Assembly: GCA_018660465.1 (NCBI GenBank)
Contig: JABJKH010000013.1
Span: 1-64,000, forward strand
Origin: Rhodospirillaceae bacterium
GTDB lineage: Bacteria; Pseudomonadota; Alphaproteobacteria; Rhodospirillales; JABJKH01
DNA length: 64,000 nt
Reading direction: 5' to 3'
Position numbers and translations under genes: made by a program. Numbering within the stretch: position 1 is the stretch's first letter; each line of letters starts with the position of its first letter. The notes under the pieces are model-generated. The model saw nothing but the letters and a program-made list of their open reading frames with translations. It was not told the origin of the DNA and searched no databases. Of the stretch, positions 17,024-26,336 are shown piece after piece.

Positions 17024-18268
17024 ATGCCACGTAGAAAAGGCCGCGCACGGCTGCTAATCTACAGCCACGACTGCTATGGACTTGGCCATTTGCGCCGATG
17101 CATGGCGATCGCCCATTCGCTGGTTGACCATCGCGGTGATCTGTCAGTTCTTATTATTTCTGGCTCACCCGTCGCGGGCAGTTTTGAATTTCATGACCGC
17201 GTTGATTTTACTCGCATTCCAGGCGTCATCAAAGAACGTAAAGGTGGTCGCCTGCGGTCGCTTAAGCTGGATATGACGACCGAAGAAATTCTCAAGGTTC
17301 GATCCAAGCTGATCTACCAAACCGCGGAAATTTTTGAGCCTGATATTTTCCTGGTTGATCACCAACCCCTAGGCCTTCGCAACGAAGCCGAAGACGCGCT
17401 GCGCATGCTGAAGGCCAAAGGAACGAGATTGGTTTTAGGTTATCGTGACATTCCCAACGTGGACGGTACGGCTGAAACCTGGGAATTCCGTAATGAGGAA
17501 ATTCCGGTCAAAGAACTTTACGACAATGTGTGGGTCTTCGGCCTCCCCGATATCTATAATCCGATTGCTGAGAAAGGCATGTCGGTGGACGTCTCTCAAA
17601 AAACTCGATTTACAGGTTACCTGCGGCGGTCGTTGTCGCCATCGGAAATCTCCCTCTCGCGGACCAACCCAGTTCCCATGATCAGTAACGATCCGTATCT
17701 TCTGGCCATTACCGGCGGTGGTGGTGATGGCGAGGGGTTGGTGGATTGGGTGCTTCGAGCCTATGAATATGATTCAGGAATTCCGTATTCCACCTATATC
17801 CTGATGGGGCCATTTATGAACACCAACCTTCAGGAAGAATTTATTGAGCGTATCCAACGTATCAATGCGAACCAAGAAAAGATCCACGCCATTTCCTTCC
17901 ACCCAAATGTGGAAAGCCTATACATGGGGGCGGCTGGGGTTGTCGCCATGGGGGGCTATAACATTTTCTGTGAAATTCTGTCGTTCGATAAGCCGAGTGT
18001 TATCATTCCGAGAACGGTCCCTGGTAAGGAACAGTATACTCGAGCAAAACGGGCAGATGATTTGGGACTCGCACGCATGTTACTTGATGACGGCACCCGC
18101 GACCCTAAGTTAATGGCGACCCATCTTCGGGGCTTAGCCGCGCAACCGAGGCCTTCGGACGTGAGGCTGCCGGGCTTGTTGGACGGTCTGTCTAATATCA
18201 ACGCAATGGTCGATACATGGCTCAGCACCCCGGGCTCACCCAAGGCGAAGCTCGCTGTCGTCAAATAA
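17024..18268 (+). CDS. COG4671-type glycosyltransferase (GT-B, GT28-like)
   Basis: A 414-residue GT-B fold protein. The N-terminal domain starts RLLIYSHDCYGLGHLRRCMA, where the GLGHLRR loop resembles the acceptor-side GxGH of MurG-like enzymes. The C-terminal domain has LAITGGGGDGEGL and the donor-side loop MGGYNIFCEILSFDKPSVII. The SD GGGGGAAC lies before the ATG at 17024. It is followed by a GT4 enzyme one base after its stop, and a paralogue of the same family lies at 20809. Substrates are not predictable; the set suggests synthesis of a surface or storage glycan. Confidence 0.8.
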   Translation: MPRRKGRARLLIYSHDCYGLGHLRRCMAIAHSLVDHRGDLSVLIISGSPVAGSFEFHDRVDFTRIPGVIKERKGGRLRSLKLDMTTEEILKVRSKLIYQTAEIFEPDIFLVDHQPLGLRNEAEDALRMLKAKGTRLVLGYRDIPNVDGTAETWEFRNEEIPVKELYDNVWVFGLPDIYNPIAEKGMSVDVSQKTRFTGYLRRSLSPSEISLSRTNPVPMISNDPYLLAITGGGGDGEGLVDWVLRAYEYDSGIPYSTYILMGPFMNTNLQEEFIERIQRINANQEKIHAISFHPNVESLYMGAAGVVAMGGYNIFCEILSFDKPSVIIPRTVPGKEQYTRAKRADDLGLARMLLDDGTRDPKLMATHLRGLAAQPRPSDVRLPGLLDGLSNINAMVDTWLSTPGSPKAKLAVVK

Positions 18269-18269
18269 T

Positions 18270-19478
18270 ATGCCCCCGCCGGTAGTCTTCGTCCTCAAGG
18301 GGTATCCACGCTATACAGAAACCTTCGTTGCTCAGGAAATTCTGGCGCTGGAACGACGCGGCCTGGATATCCGAATTTACTCGCAACGATCAACCGGTCT
18401 TGGTCGCCATCCAGTCCACGATGAAATCAAGGCGCCGATAACCTATTTGCCGGAATATATGCATCAAGCCCCAGCGCGAGTCTGGCGCGCTTGGCGATCC
18501 GTGCGAACCAAGCCTGGCTATAAATTTGCCCGCCGAGCCCTCCTTAAAGACCTCTTGAAGGACCCCACCCCTGGGCGGTTTAGGAAGTTCGGCCATGCCT
18601 TGGTTCTAGCCAGCGAACTTCCCAGCGACGTCAAACATCTGCACGCGCATTTCCTGCATGCACCGGCAACGATTGTTCGGTACGCCGCCATGATGACTGG
18701 CCTGCCCTGGAGTTGCTCAGCCCACGCCATCGACATATGGACCTCACCTGAATGGGACAAACGCAACAAATTGGCTGATATGGAGTGGCTCGTAACCTGC
18801 ACTAAAACAAATGCGGAGCACCTATCAGCACTGGCACCAAAACCCGAAAATGTTGAATTGGTTTATCATGGACTGGACTTTTCTCGGTTCCCTCAACAGG
18901 GAAACACCCGCAATAATTCGCCATCTGTGCAGCTTTTTTCCGTTGGTCGAGCCGTTGAAAAAAAGGGTTATGATTGTCTACTCCAGGCGCTTGCGCTCTT
19001 ACCCAAAGATTTGGATTGGCGACTGGTGCATATCGGGACGGGGCCATTGTTGGAACCTCTCAAGCGCCAAGCTGAAAAGGCCGGCATTGGAGATCGAATT
19101 ACCTGGTTAGGCGAACAGCCCCAAACAACGGTTCTAGATCACTACCGAACCTGTGACGCATTTGTTCTGGCCTGCCGTGTTGCCGCCAATGGCGACCGGG
19201 ACGGCCTTCCCAACGTCCTGATGGAAGCACAAAGTCAGGCGGTTCCATGCCTGACAACAACGGCGTCGGATGCATCGGAACTGATCATTGATGGTGAGAC
19301 CGGACTGTTGGTTCCCCCTGACGATGCAAGTATCTTTGCCGCAAAACTAGAAACATTGATAAGAGACCCGGCACTCCGTGAACGCTTGGGAAAAGCCGGT
19401 ATGGATCGTGTCCGAAGCGCTTTTTCCCTAGAAGTCGGCATTGACCGATTGGCAATTAAATTTGGAATTAACGCCTAG
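18270..19478 (+). CDS. Family 4-like glycosyltransferase
   Basis: A 402-residue GT-B glycosyltransferase resembling colanic-acid WcaL/AmsK types. The N-terminal VVFVLKGYPRYTETFVAQEI is typical, as are HLHAHFLHAPATIVRYAA and SCSAHAIDIW. The C-terminal domain has LFSVGRAVEKKGYDCLLQA and the E-x7-E donor motif in DGLPNVLMEAQSQAVPCLTT. It is almost fused to the previous GT gene (the stop and the ATG are one base apart), so the two are co-translated. Its last four bases overlap the end of the convergent channel gene. Confidence 0.9.
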   Translation: MPPPVVFVLKGYPRYTETFVAQEILALERRGLDIRIYSQRSTGLGRHPVHDEIKAPITYLPEYMHQAPARVWRAWRSVRTKPGYKFARRALLKDLLKDPTPGRFRKFGHALVLASELPSDVKHLHAHFLHAPATIVRYAAMMTGLPWSCSAHAIDIWTSPEWDKRNKLADMEWLVTCTKTNAEHLSALAPKPENVELVYHGLDFSRFPQQGNTRNNSPSVQLFSVGRAVEKKGYDCLLQALALLPKDLDWRLVHIGTGPLLEPLKRQAEKAGIGDRITWLGEQPQTTVLDHYRTCDAFVLACRVAANGDRDGLPNVLMEAQSQAVPCLTTTASDASELIIDGETGLLVPPDDASIFAAKLETLIRDPALRERLGKAGMDRVRSAFSLEVGIDRLAIKFGINA

Positions 19479-20668
19479 GAGTGCGCATGCTCCAATTGTT
19501 CCAAGCGTTCCTTCATTGCCTTGGAGAGGACGTCTTTCAAATCGGGATCGGCTGACAATAGATGCTCGAAATCCTCCACCAGCAAATACAGCAAGTCACA
19601 TTCCGTCAGCGATACCACTGTCGCAGTTCGGGTTGAGGCGGTTAGAATCGCAATCTCGCCAAAGAAATCCCCCTTCCCCAATCGGACTGCTCCTCCGGGG
19701 GCCTGAACCGCAACTTCGCCATTGGCAATGAAGTACATCGAATCAGCGGGATCGCGTTTTTGCACGATGGTGAAATTGGGCGGTACCGATTTATGGTGCA
19801 GAAGATTTGCAACCTCCGAAACATGCAGGGCATCGAGCTTTGAAAATATTGGATTTGCCGCCACCAGTTGCCAGGTGATGATAAATTCCCGCTTCCTGAT
19901 TTCACGCGCAAAACCGTTGGCTAAAATACCGGCCGGGATAGCGAACACACAGACCCCCAAGAGCATTGTCATCGAGCCAATAACTTTTCCGTAGGGCGTA
20001 ATCGGGGCTATATCGCCATAGCCAACTGTCGTCAGTGTCGCCAATGCCCACCACATTGCTTTGGGGATATTGCCAAAGGCATCCGGTTGCGCAATGTGCT
20101 CTGCCATATAAACCAAACAGGCAAAGACCACGACGAGAACCATAATCAGCATAAAGAGGGCGCCAAGTGCAGACCCTTCTGTCCGAACCACAGCGCCAAA
20201 GCTCTCCAACGCAGGATTATAGCGGGTCAATTTCAACAGCCGGAGGATACGGAAAACCCGCATAAAGCGGAGATCAATCGAAAAGAAAATCCCTAAGAAG
20301 AAAGGAGCGATCGCCAATAAATCGATAAGCGCCAAGGGCGACATTGCATACTTGATGCGCCCCTTTATGGGATGGGTATAGGCCTCATTATCGTGCTCGG
20401 TACAAACCCATAAACGAAAAACATATTCGACTGTAAATATCACAACGGAAATCAGCTCAAAGGTATAAAAAAACTCGCTGAGCTCCTGATTAATCGCCTC
20501 TACAGTCTCAAGGACAACGCAGGCGACATTCGTTAAGATCAAAAACACCATAAAACGATTAAACCACCGTCCCCGGCGACGGTCACCGGGGGCACTCGAT
20601 TCAATAATTTTATAAATCTCTATCTTGAGCGCCTTGATCACCAGCGCCGCGACCCCAAACCTTGCCAT
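19475..20668 (-). CDS. Cyclic-nucleotide-gated K+ channel (MlotiK1-like)
   Basis: A 397-residue six-helix channel with a C-terminal cyclic-nucleotide-binding domain. S4 carries regularly spaced Arg (134, 137, 140, 143) in LRFMRVFRILRLLKLTR. The selectivity filter TVGYGD sits at 214-219, and the cNMP cassette FFGEIAILTASTRTATV lies at about 335-351 with the conserved Glu and Arg. It should admit K+ in response to cAMP or cGMP and membrane potential. It is convergent with the GT4 gene and divergent from the next GT, so it interrupts the glycosyltransferase group without belonging to its transcript. Confidence 0.93.
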   Translation of the reverse strand: MARFGVAALVIKALKIEIYKIIESSAPGDRRRGRWFNRFMVFLILTNVACVVLETVEAINQELSEFFYTFELISVVIFTVEYVFRLWVCTEHDNEAYTHPIKGRIKYAMSPLALIDLLAIAPFFLGIFFSIDLRFMRVFRILRLLKLTRYNPALESFGAVVRTEGSALGALFMLIMVLVVVFACLVYMAEHIAQPDAFGNIPKAMWWALATLTTVGYGDIAPITPYGKVIGSMTMLLGVCVFAIPAGILANGFAREIRKREFIITWQLVAANPIFSKLDALHVSEVANLLHHKSVPPNFTIVQKRDPADSMYFIANGEVAVQAPGGAVRLGKGDFFGEIAILTASTRTATVVSLTECDLLYLLVEDFEHLLSADPDLKDVLSKAMKERLEQLEHAHS

Positions 20669-20808
20669 CGAACGTGATCCTGTTACCTTGCTTGTTCAAC
20701 AGGAATCATTCTGACACCCGTCGCTTGCTTCTTATCGGTACTCGCAACCATGACGCTAACACATAAATTCATGTTTTGGGTAATAGGCTTTTCCCGAGCA
20801 GGCCAAAA

Positions 20809-21978
20809 ATGACAATCCGGGTACTATTTTATGTCCAGCATCTGATGGGGGTCGGACATCAAATGCGCGCTGCCGCTGTAACCCGAGAGTTGGTAAAGGC
20901 CGGTTTTGATATCACCTATGTTTCCGGTGGAATGCCCGTTCCGGGACTCGATCTTGGCGGCGCTTCATTTGAGCAGCTTCCGCCCTGCAAATCCGCCGAT
21001 TCCAGCTTTCAAACCCTGGTTGATGAAACTGGCCAACCTGTTGATGAGTTGTGGCGGGAGTCGCGCAAAGAACGGCTGCTAAATTTATTCACACGTGTCT
21101 GCCCTGATGTTTTGATAACGGAAACATTTCCCTTCGGTCGGCGGTTGATGCGGTTTGAACTGGACCCTCTACTTGAACGCGCAGCCCAAACGACGCCTAA
21201 GCCCCTTATTGCGGCTTCGATTCGTGACATCCTGGAACCAAAGTCCAGACCCGAGCGGTATGACGAGATTACCGATAAAATTGAGCGCTGGTATGACGCG
21301 ATCTTGGTGCACGGTGATCCGACCCTAGTTCCACTGGAAGCCACAGTTCCAGTCACCGAAAAATTCAAATCCAAAATTTATTACACGGGCTACGTGGGAG
21401 AACGAGAAATCTTACCCAAGAGCGAGATCGGCCAGGGCGAAGTTATTGTTACAGCTGGCAGCGGTCGGGTCGGCCTAACGTTGCTGGAGATTGCGATGAA
21501 AGCTCGTTCGCTGACCAAACTTGCCGACGCACCATGGCGAATTTTAGTTGGCACCGGCATGCCAGAAGATCAATTTCACAATCTAATAGCCCACGCCGAA
21601 AAAGGCATCACTGTGGAACGTCACCGTACGGATTATCTATCCCTGCTTCGCAACTGTGCGGTTTCAATCTCCAGGGCCGGCTACAACACGGTGATGGATA
21701 TACTCATTGAAAGACCCCCAGCAGTGCTGGTTCCCTTTGCAACACCGCAGGAAACAGAACAATTAGTTCGCGCACGTTTGCTTGCAAAGCTTGGTTTGGT
21801 TCAGCTTGTTGAAGAAAGTGACGTGACACCTACGACGCTCGCAGTAGCCATAAACAGTGCCTATAAGGCTCCCGCTATGGAAGTTAAAGACTTGGGTGTC
21901 ACTGGCGCAGCAAAGACTGCCAGCCTTCTGACTGACATTTACAGAATCAGGGACATGGCATCTAATCCAGGAAATTAA
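20809..21978 (+). CDS. COG4671-type glycosyltransferase, paralogue
   Basis: A 389-residue relative of the enzyme at 17024. N-terminal IRVLFYVQHLMGVGHQMRAA has the GxGH loop, and the C-terminal half has VTAGSGRVGLTLLEIAMKA and SISRAGYNTVMDILIERPPA, the donor-site loop. The ATG at 20809 is chosen over the TTG at 20776 because it starts directly before the first beta strand and follows an AGGCC. It lies 159 bases before the large pseudo-ABC gene on the same strand, which may handle or organise the glycan. Confidence 0.8.
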   Translation: MTIRVLFYVQHLMGVGHQMRAAAVTRELVKAGFDITYVSGGMPVPGLDLGGASFEQLPPCKSADSSFQTLVDETGQPVDELWRESRKERLLNLFTRVCPDVLITETFPFGRRLMRFELDPLLERAAQTTPKPLIAASIRDILEPKSRPERYDEITDKIERWYDAILVHGDPTLVPLEATVPVTEKFKSKIYYTGYVGEREILPKSEIGQGEVIVTAGSGRVGLTLLEIAMKARSLTKLADAPWRILVGTGMPEDQFHNLIAHAEKGITVERHRTDYLSLLRNCAVSISRAGYNTVMDILIERPPAVLVPFATPQETEQLVRARLLAKLGLVQLVEESDVTPTTLAVAINSAYKAPAMEVKDLGVTGAAKTASLLTDIYRIRDMASNPGN

Positions 21979-22137
21979 TAACTTTTTCTCGAACTTTTTT
22001 CACTAACACCATGGTACATATAAAAAAATTGCGCTAACCTCTCACTCAACAGGGGAGTTAGGCACGGCAGAACGCCGTCTTTGCACCCAAAATATTAGAT
22101 ACATTTCAGTGGCGCTCGGCCAGACAGGGGGAAGCCG

Positions 22138-25100
22138 ATGGAAAGCGGTATCTTTGGTTATATTCAGAAATTCAGCAAGCCACAGCAGGTTCTGATTCTG
22201 CTGTTAACGGCGTGCTCGTTTCCATTTTTGTATCTCTCATATCAGGTTCCAAAAGAAATTATTGATAAAGCCATCGGCGGCAAGGACCCAGGAAAAGTCC
22301 AATTCCCTAAAGACATTTTTGGCTTTGAATTTAGTCAGCTAGAATATTTATACACGCTGTGTGCTCTCTTTTTAGCCTTGGTGTTCATCAACGGCGGATT
22401 TAAATACTTCATCAATGTCTATCGCGGCATGATCGGTGAACGCTTGTTGCGCCGGTTGCGCTATACCTTGCTGGAACGGGTGACCCGTTTCCCCCTGCTG
22501 CATTTTCAAAACGTTTCCCAAGGCGAAGTGGTTTCCATGGTCACTAAGGAGACCGAGCCGCTTGGTGGTTTTATGGGTGACGCCATTTCCATGCCTGCGT
22601 TCCAAGGCGGCACAGCGATCACAATTTTATTCTTCATGTTCCTGCAAGATTGGGTATTAGGATTGGCGGCGATCGCCCTATATCCCCTTCAGATGTACGT
22701 CATCCCCAAGCTTCAGCGTCAAGTAACCGCGATGAACAAGCAGCGCGTGCTTCGTGTTCGCAAGCTTTCGGACCGGGTTGGTGAATTGGTTTCCGGCGTC
22801 CATGAAGTTCATGCTCACGATACCAGTCAATTCGAACTGGCGGATTTTGCAGGTCGCTTGGGTGCGATATTTAATATCCGTTTACAGATCTATCGTAAAA
22901 AGTTTTTCATTAAATTTCTAAATAACTTTCTGGATAAGCTAACGCCCTTTTTCTTCTACTCTGTCGGCGGTTACCTAGTGATCAAAGGAGATCTTAGCTT
23001 TGGTAGTTTGGTTGCGATTCTGGCTGCCTATAAAGATTTATCGGCACCATGGAAGGAACTTCTGGGTTATTACCAACGCATGGAAGATGCTCGAGTTCGC
23101 TACACCGCATTAACCGAACAGTTCCGTCCAGCAGGTATGGTCGAAGCTGAATTATTGGCACCGCTTAAAGAACACCCGGAAACAATTAACGGCACCTTCA
23201 GTGCGGCCAATGTCTCGTTAGAGGAAGATGAAGGCTCGAAAGTAGTGGACTCTGCATCGTTCAACATGGATGTGAACGAACACGTCGCCATAATGGGCGG
23301 TGGCGGAAGCGGCTTATCTGAGTTGACTCAAATTTTAGCGCGTCAAATTTCCCCGACCAGTGGCAAGGTCTCTATTGATGGACAGAACATAGAGGCCATG
23401 CATGAATCTATTTCCGGTCGACACATGGCCTATATCGGCCCGGAAACCTATACCCACGCTGGCACCATAAGAGATAATCTTCTTTATGTATTAAAACACT
23501 ACCCCCAGCGGGATGAGCCCGACCCCACGTCAGCCGAAACCACCGCTTGGCTGAAAGAAGCAAATAGTTCTGGCAACAGCATGTTGAACATCAACGCTGA
23601 CTGGATCGACTACACACAGATCGGCATTGAGAACCCGGACGAACTGACACAACGGATGCTTGATGTCCTTCCAGAAGTTGATATGGAAGAAGACGTATTC
23701 CAGCTTGGCCTACGGCGAATTATTAATCCTGATGAAAACCCTGAACTCGCGGAAGAAGTTCTTAAGGTACGGAGTGCGGTTAGAGAAAAATTACAAGACC
23801 CGGGCCTCGCAGAATTTGTCGAAGTATTCGATGAGAGAAAATTTAACAACAACGCATCCGTTGCCGAAAACATTCTGTTTGGAACGCCGGTCGGCGAGAC
23901 TTTTGCCATTGAGACTCTGGGTAAGAATGCCTTCGTGCGGGAGATTCTAGAAGATGTGGGACTTGGAGGTAAATTCCTGGAAATGGGCCGTGCCATGGCC
24001 GCACTCATGGTGGAATTGTTCCGTGATTTGCCGCCGGGGCACGAATTTTTTGAACGCTTCGGCTTTATTGACGCAGATGACTTGCCGGAATTCCAACAAA
24101 TACTAAATCACGTCAGCAATTTAGGCTTGGAATTCATAGAAACGGAAGAACGCAACAGGCTCGAAGATCTTCCTTTTAAGCTTATCGTTGCCAGGCATCA
24201 TCTGGACCTTATTGACGACGCCATGAAGGAAAAAATCCTGGAGGCACGACGCCTCTTTGCAGAAACCATAAGCGAAGAAGATGAAGGCTCCATCGCTTTC
24301 TTTCATGACGGTGACTACAACGCAGCCAGCTCAATTCAGGATAATATTTTATTCGGAAAGGTCGCTTACAACAAAGCGGGTAGTGCCAGTCAAATTAGTT
24401 CTCTGCTGACGGATGTGGTTAATTCCATGGGCATTAGGCCGCTGGTTCTTGTCGCCGGACTCGACTTCCATGTCGGTAGTGAGGGCAAGCGATTGTCCGT
24501 GGTCCAGCGCCAAAAATTATCCATTGCCCGAAATCTTCTCAAACAACCACAATTGATGATCGTCAATCAGGCGACAGCCCCCTTCGATGCACCGACCCAA
24601 TCTTCGATTTTTGAAACCATCCTCAAACAATTTGAAGGCCGGGGATTGGTTTGGGTTGAAAGCGATATGGAACATGCCAACCGCTTTGACCGAGTGCTGA
24701 AGATGGATCATGGCCGGGTTGAAGACACGGCCCCGCAAGCACCAACACCTGGAGAGCCTGCTCCCGTCGAAGGCGCTGGCCAAACGGAGGCCTCGAAATC
24801 TACCGAACAAAACCAAGGCCTGGGTGTGGAGACCGATCTGCTGGCAGCCATTCCGTTCTTTGCTGGCATGGACCGTTCCAAACTGAAGCTTTTGGCCTTT
24901 ACCAGTGAGCGCCAAGAATTCAGCGCCGGGCAAATTTTGTTCTGGCAGGGCAGCCCAGGTAGCGATGCGTGTGTTATCGTCAAGGGTACTGTCGATGTAA
25001 ATGTGGATACGGAAGCCGGACAAAAAACCGTTGCAAACCCGGGCAGAGGTGACTTGATTGGCGAACTCGCACTGTTGAGCGACGCCCCACGGACCGCGAC

Positions 25101-25752
25101 CGTTCAGGCTAAAACAGATGTCACCGTGCTCAGCATTTCGAAAGACGTCTTCTTGCAGTTAATCCGAGAAAACAGTGGCGTCAGTGCCAATCTGGCCAGA
25201 ATATTGGCCGGGCGTCTGGTTGGAACGATGCGCACACTGAGTGGCAGCATGTCGCTCTACGACCCGGAAACTGACCTGCCAAAACGCGATTTGTTCGTGG
25301 ATCGGGTTAAGCATATGGCCCTACAAGAACAACGGGTCGGGCGGTCGTCTGCGCTTATTTTGATTAACTTGGATGAATTGGCGGTCGGGATCAGAGACAA
25401 TGATACGACCGTTCACTCCCATTTAGCAGCAGAAATTTCCAGCCGATTAATTGAGTGCGTACGGAATTCCGATACTGTATCGCGCCTGACGGAGGGGTAT
25501 TCTTTTGGGGTTATCGCCGATGGCACCCAGTCAGCTTCCAATGTTTCAATTGTTATAGATCGATTGAAAAAATCATTGGGCCAAAGCTACCTCATTGAAG
25601 GCCATGACCTCTCTTTAAAGGGAGGATTGAATTACGACGTGTACCCACTAGAGGAGAAACATCTTGGTGAGGTACAAAACTTGAAAAAACAAGCGCCCAC
25701 ACCAAATAAAAAACCACGAAAATCACTAAATTGGTCACTTACCTTCAAATAA
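22138..25752 (+). CDS. Pseudo-ATPase ABC protein with cNMP-binding and degenerate GGDEF domains
   Basis: A 1204-residue protein: ABC exporter-type membrane domain (about 15-330), a nucleotide-binding-like domain split by a long insertion, a cyclic-nucleotide domain (about 898-1030) and a GGDEF-like end (about 1040-1170). All ATPase motifs are altered: Walker A reads GGGGSGLSE (387-395) with Leu393 for Lys, the signature is LSVVQ (786-790), Walker B ends VNQ (809-811) instead of DE, and the switch His position is Ser842. The cNMP cassette GELALLSDAPRTATV (975-989) looks intact. The GGDEF core reads LTEGYSF, so cyclase activity is unlikely. A 1030-residue paralogue lies at 34663. Possibly a ligand-sensing membrane scaffold or a partner of an active subunit. 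Confidence 0.88.
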   Translation: MESGIFGYIQKFSKPQQVLILLLTACSFPFLYLSYQVPKEIIDKAIGGKDPGKVQFPKDIFGFEFSQLEYLYTLCALFLALVFINGGFKYFINVYRGMIGERLLRRLRYTLLERVTRFPLLHFQNVSQGEVVSMVTKETEPLGGFMGDAISMPAFQGGTAITILFFMFLQDWVLGLAAIALYPLQMYVIPKLQRQVTAMNKQRVLRVRKLSDRVGELVSGVHEVHAHDTSQFELADFAGRLGAIFNIRLQIYRKKFFIKFLNNFLDKLTPFFFYSVGGYLVIKGDLSFGSLVAILAAYKDLSAPWKELLGYYQRMEDARVRYTALTEQFRPAGMVEAELLAPLKEHPETINGTFSAANVSLEEDEGSKVVDSASFNMDVNEHVAIMGGGGSGLSELTQILARQISPTSGKVSIDGQNIEAMHESISGRHMAYIGPETYTHAGTIRDNLLYVLKHYPQRDEPDPTSAETTAWLKEANSSGNSMLNINADWIDYTQIGIENPDELTQRMLDVLPEVDMEEDVFQLGLRRIINPDENPELAEEVLKVRSAVREKLQDPGLAEFVEVFDERKFNNNASVAENILFGTPVGETFAIETLGKNAFVREILEDVGLGGKFLEMGRAMAALMVELFRDLPPGHEFFERFGFIDADDLPEFQQILNHVSNLGLEFIETEERNRLEDLPFKLIVARHHLDLIDDAMKEKILEARRLFAETISEEDEGSIAFFHDGDYNAASSIQDNILFGKVAYNKAGSASQISSLLTDVVNSMGIRPLVLVAGLDFHVGSEGKRLSVVQRQKLSIARNLLKQPQLMIVNQATAPFDAPTQSSIFETILKQFEGRGLVWVESDMEHANRFDRVLKMDHGRVEDTAPQAPTPGEPAPVEGAGQTEASKSTEQNQGLGVETDLLAAIPFFAGMDRSKLKLLAFTSERQEFSAGQILFWQGSPGSDACVIVKGTVDVNVDTEAGQKTVANPGRGDLIGELALLSDAPRTATVQAKTDVTVLSISKDVFLQLIRENSGVSANLARILAGRLVGTMRTLSGSMSLYDPETDLPKRDLFVDRVKHMALQEQRVGRSSALILINLDELAVGIRDNDTTVHSHLAAEISSRLIECVRNSDTVSRLTEGYSFGVIADGTQSASNVSIVIDRLKKSLGQSYLIEGHDLSLKGGLNYDVYPLEEKHLGEVQNLKKQAPTPNKKPRKSLNWSLTFK

Positions 25753-25814
25753 ACGGATGATAATTTTAATTATTCACGCTAACGTGTGCTAAAGCGCTTA
25801 GAAAGAATTTAATT

Positions 25815-26336
25815 GTGACGACCTACAACTATTCAGCCCGCCGTATTTTCGCGGATTACGTTAGAACAGGCCTGGGCATGATCCTGACGGCGGTGCCCTT
25901 GTCTTTGCCAGATTTGCACGCGTTTTTTCAGATTTTATTTGGTACAGCCTTCATTCTTTTCAGTATTTATGGCATCGCTACCGTAAAACGCCATGTAACG
26001 AAAATTCATGTCACAGACCAGGCAGTATCGCTTCAGGGCCTGGGGTCAGCGACCGTAAATTGGTTTGAAATTAGCGGCCTAAAATTATCCTACTTTTCAA
26101 CCAGCCGTGACGGGAGCGATGGTTGGATGCAGCTTAGCCTTACTGGTGATCGCCAAAACATCAAAATTGATTCGCGACTGAACGGATTTCAGACAATTGC
26201 CCGGCTTGCGCTCAACAGTGCCGAAGCCAATCATCTGACCCTAGACCCGGCAACAATCGACAATCTTGTCGCGTTGGGTGTTCCCTCCAAAGTTATGAGC
26301 CTCTCTAATGTTACCGGCGAAGGAGCCCTCGCATGA
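25815..26336 (+). CDS. Unknown membrane protein, PH-like tail
   Basis: A 173-residue protein of unknown function, starting at a GTG at 25815 behind GAAAGA. Residues 15-35 and 37-56 form two hydrophobic segments close together (GMILTAVPLSLPDLHAFF, ILFGTAFILFSIYGIA). The rest looks beta-rich (KIHVTDQAVSLQGLGSATVN, WFEISGLKLSYFS) and resembles bacterial PH-type domains following a membrane hairpin. The stop overlaps the start of the peptide-transporter ATPase gene (ATGA), so it may be the first cistron of that operon. The 62 bases before it hold no clear terminator after the pseudo-ABC gene. Confidence 0.7.
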   Translation: MTTYNYSARRIFADYVRTGLGMILTAVPLSLPDLHAFFQILFGTAFILFSIYGIATVKRHVTKIHVTDQAVSLQGLGSATVNWFEISGLKLSYFSTSRDGSDGWMQLSLTGDRQNIKIDSRLNGFQTIARLALNSAEANHLTLDPATIDNLVALGVPSKVMSLSNVTGEGALA

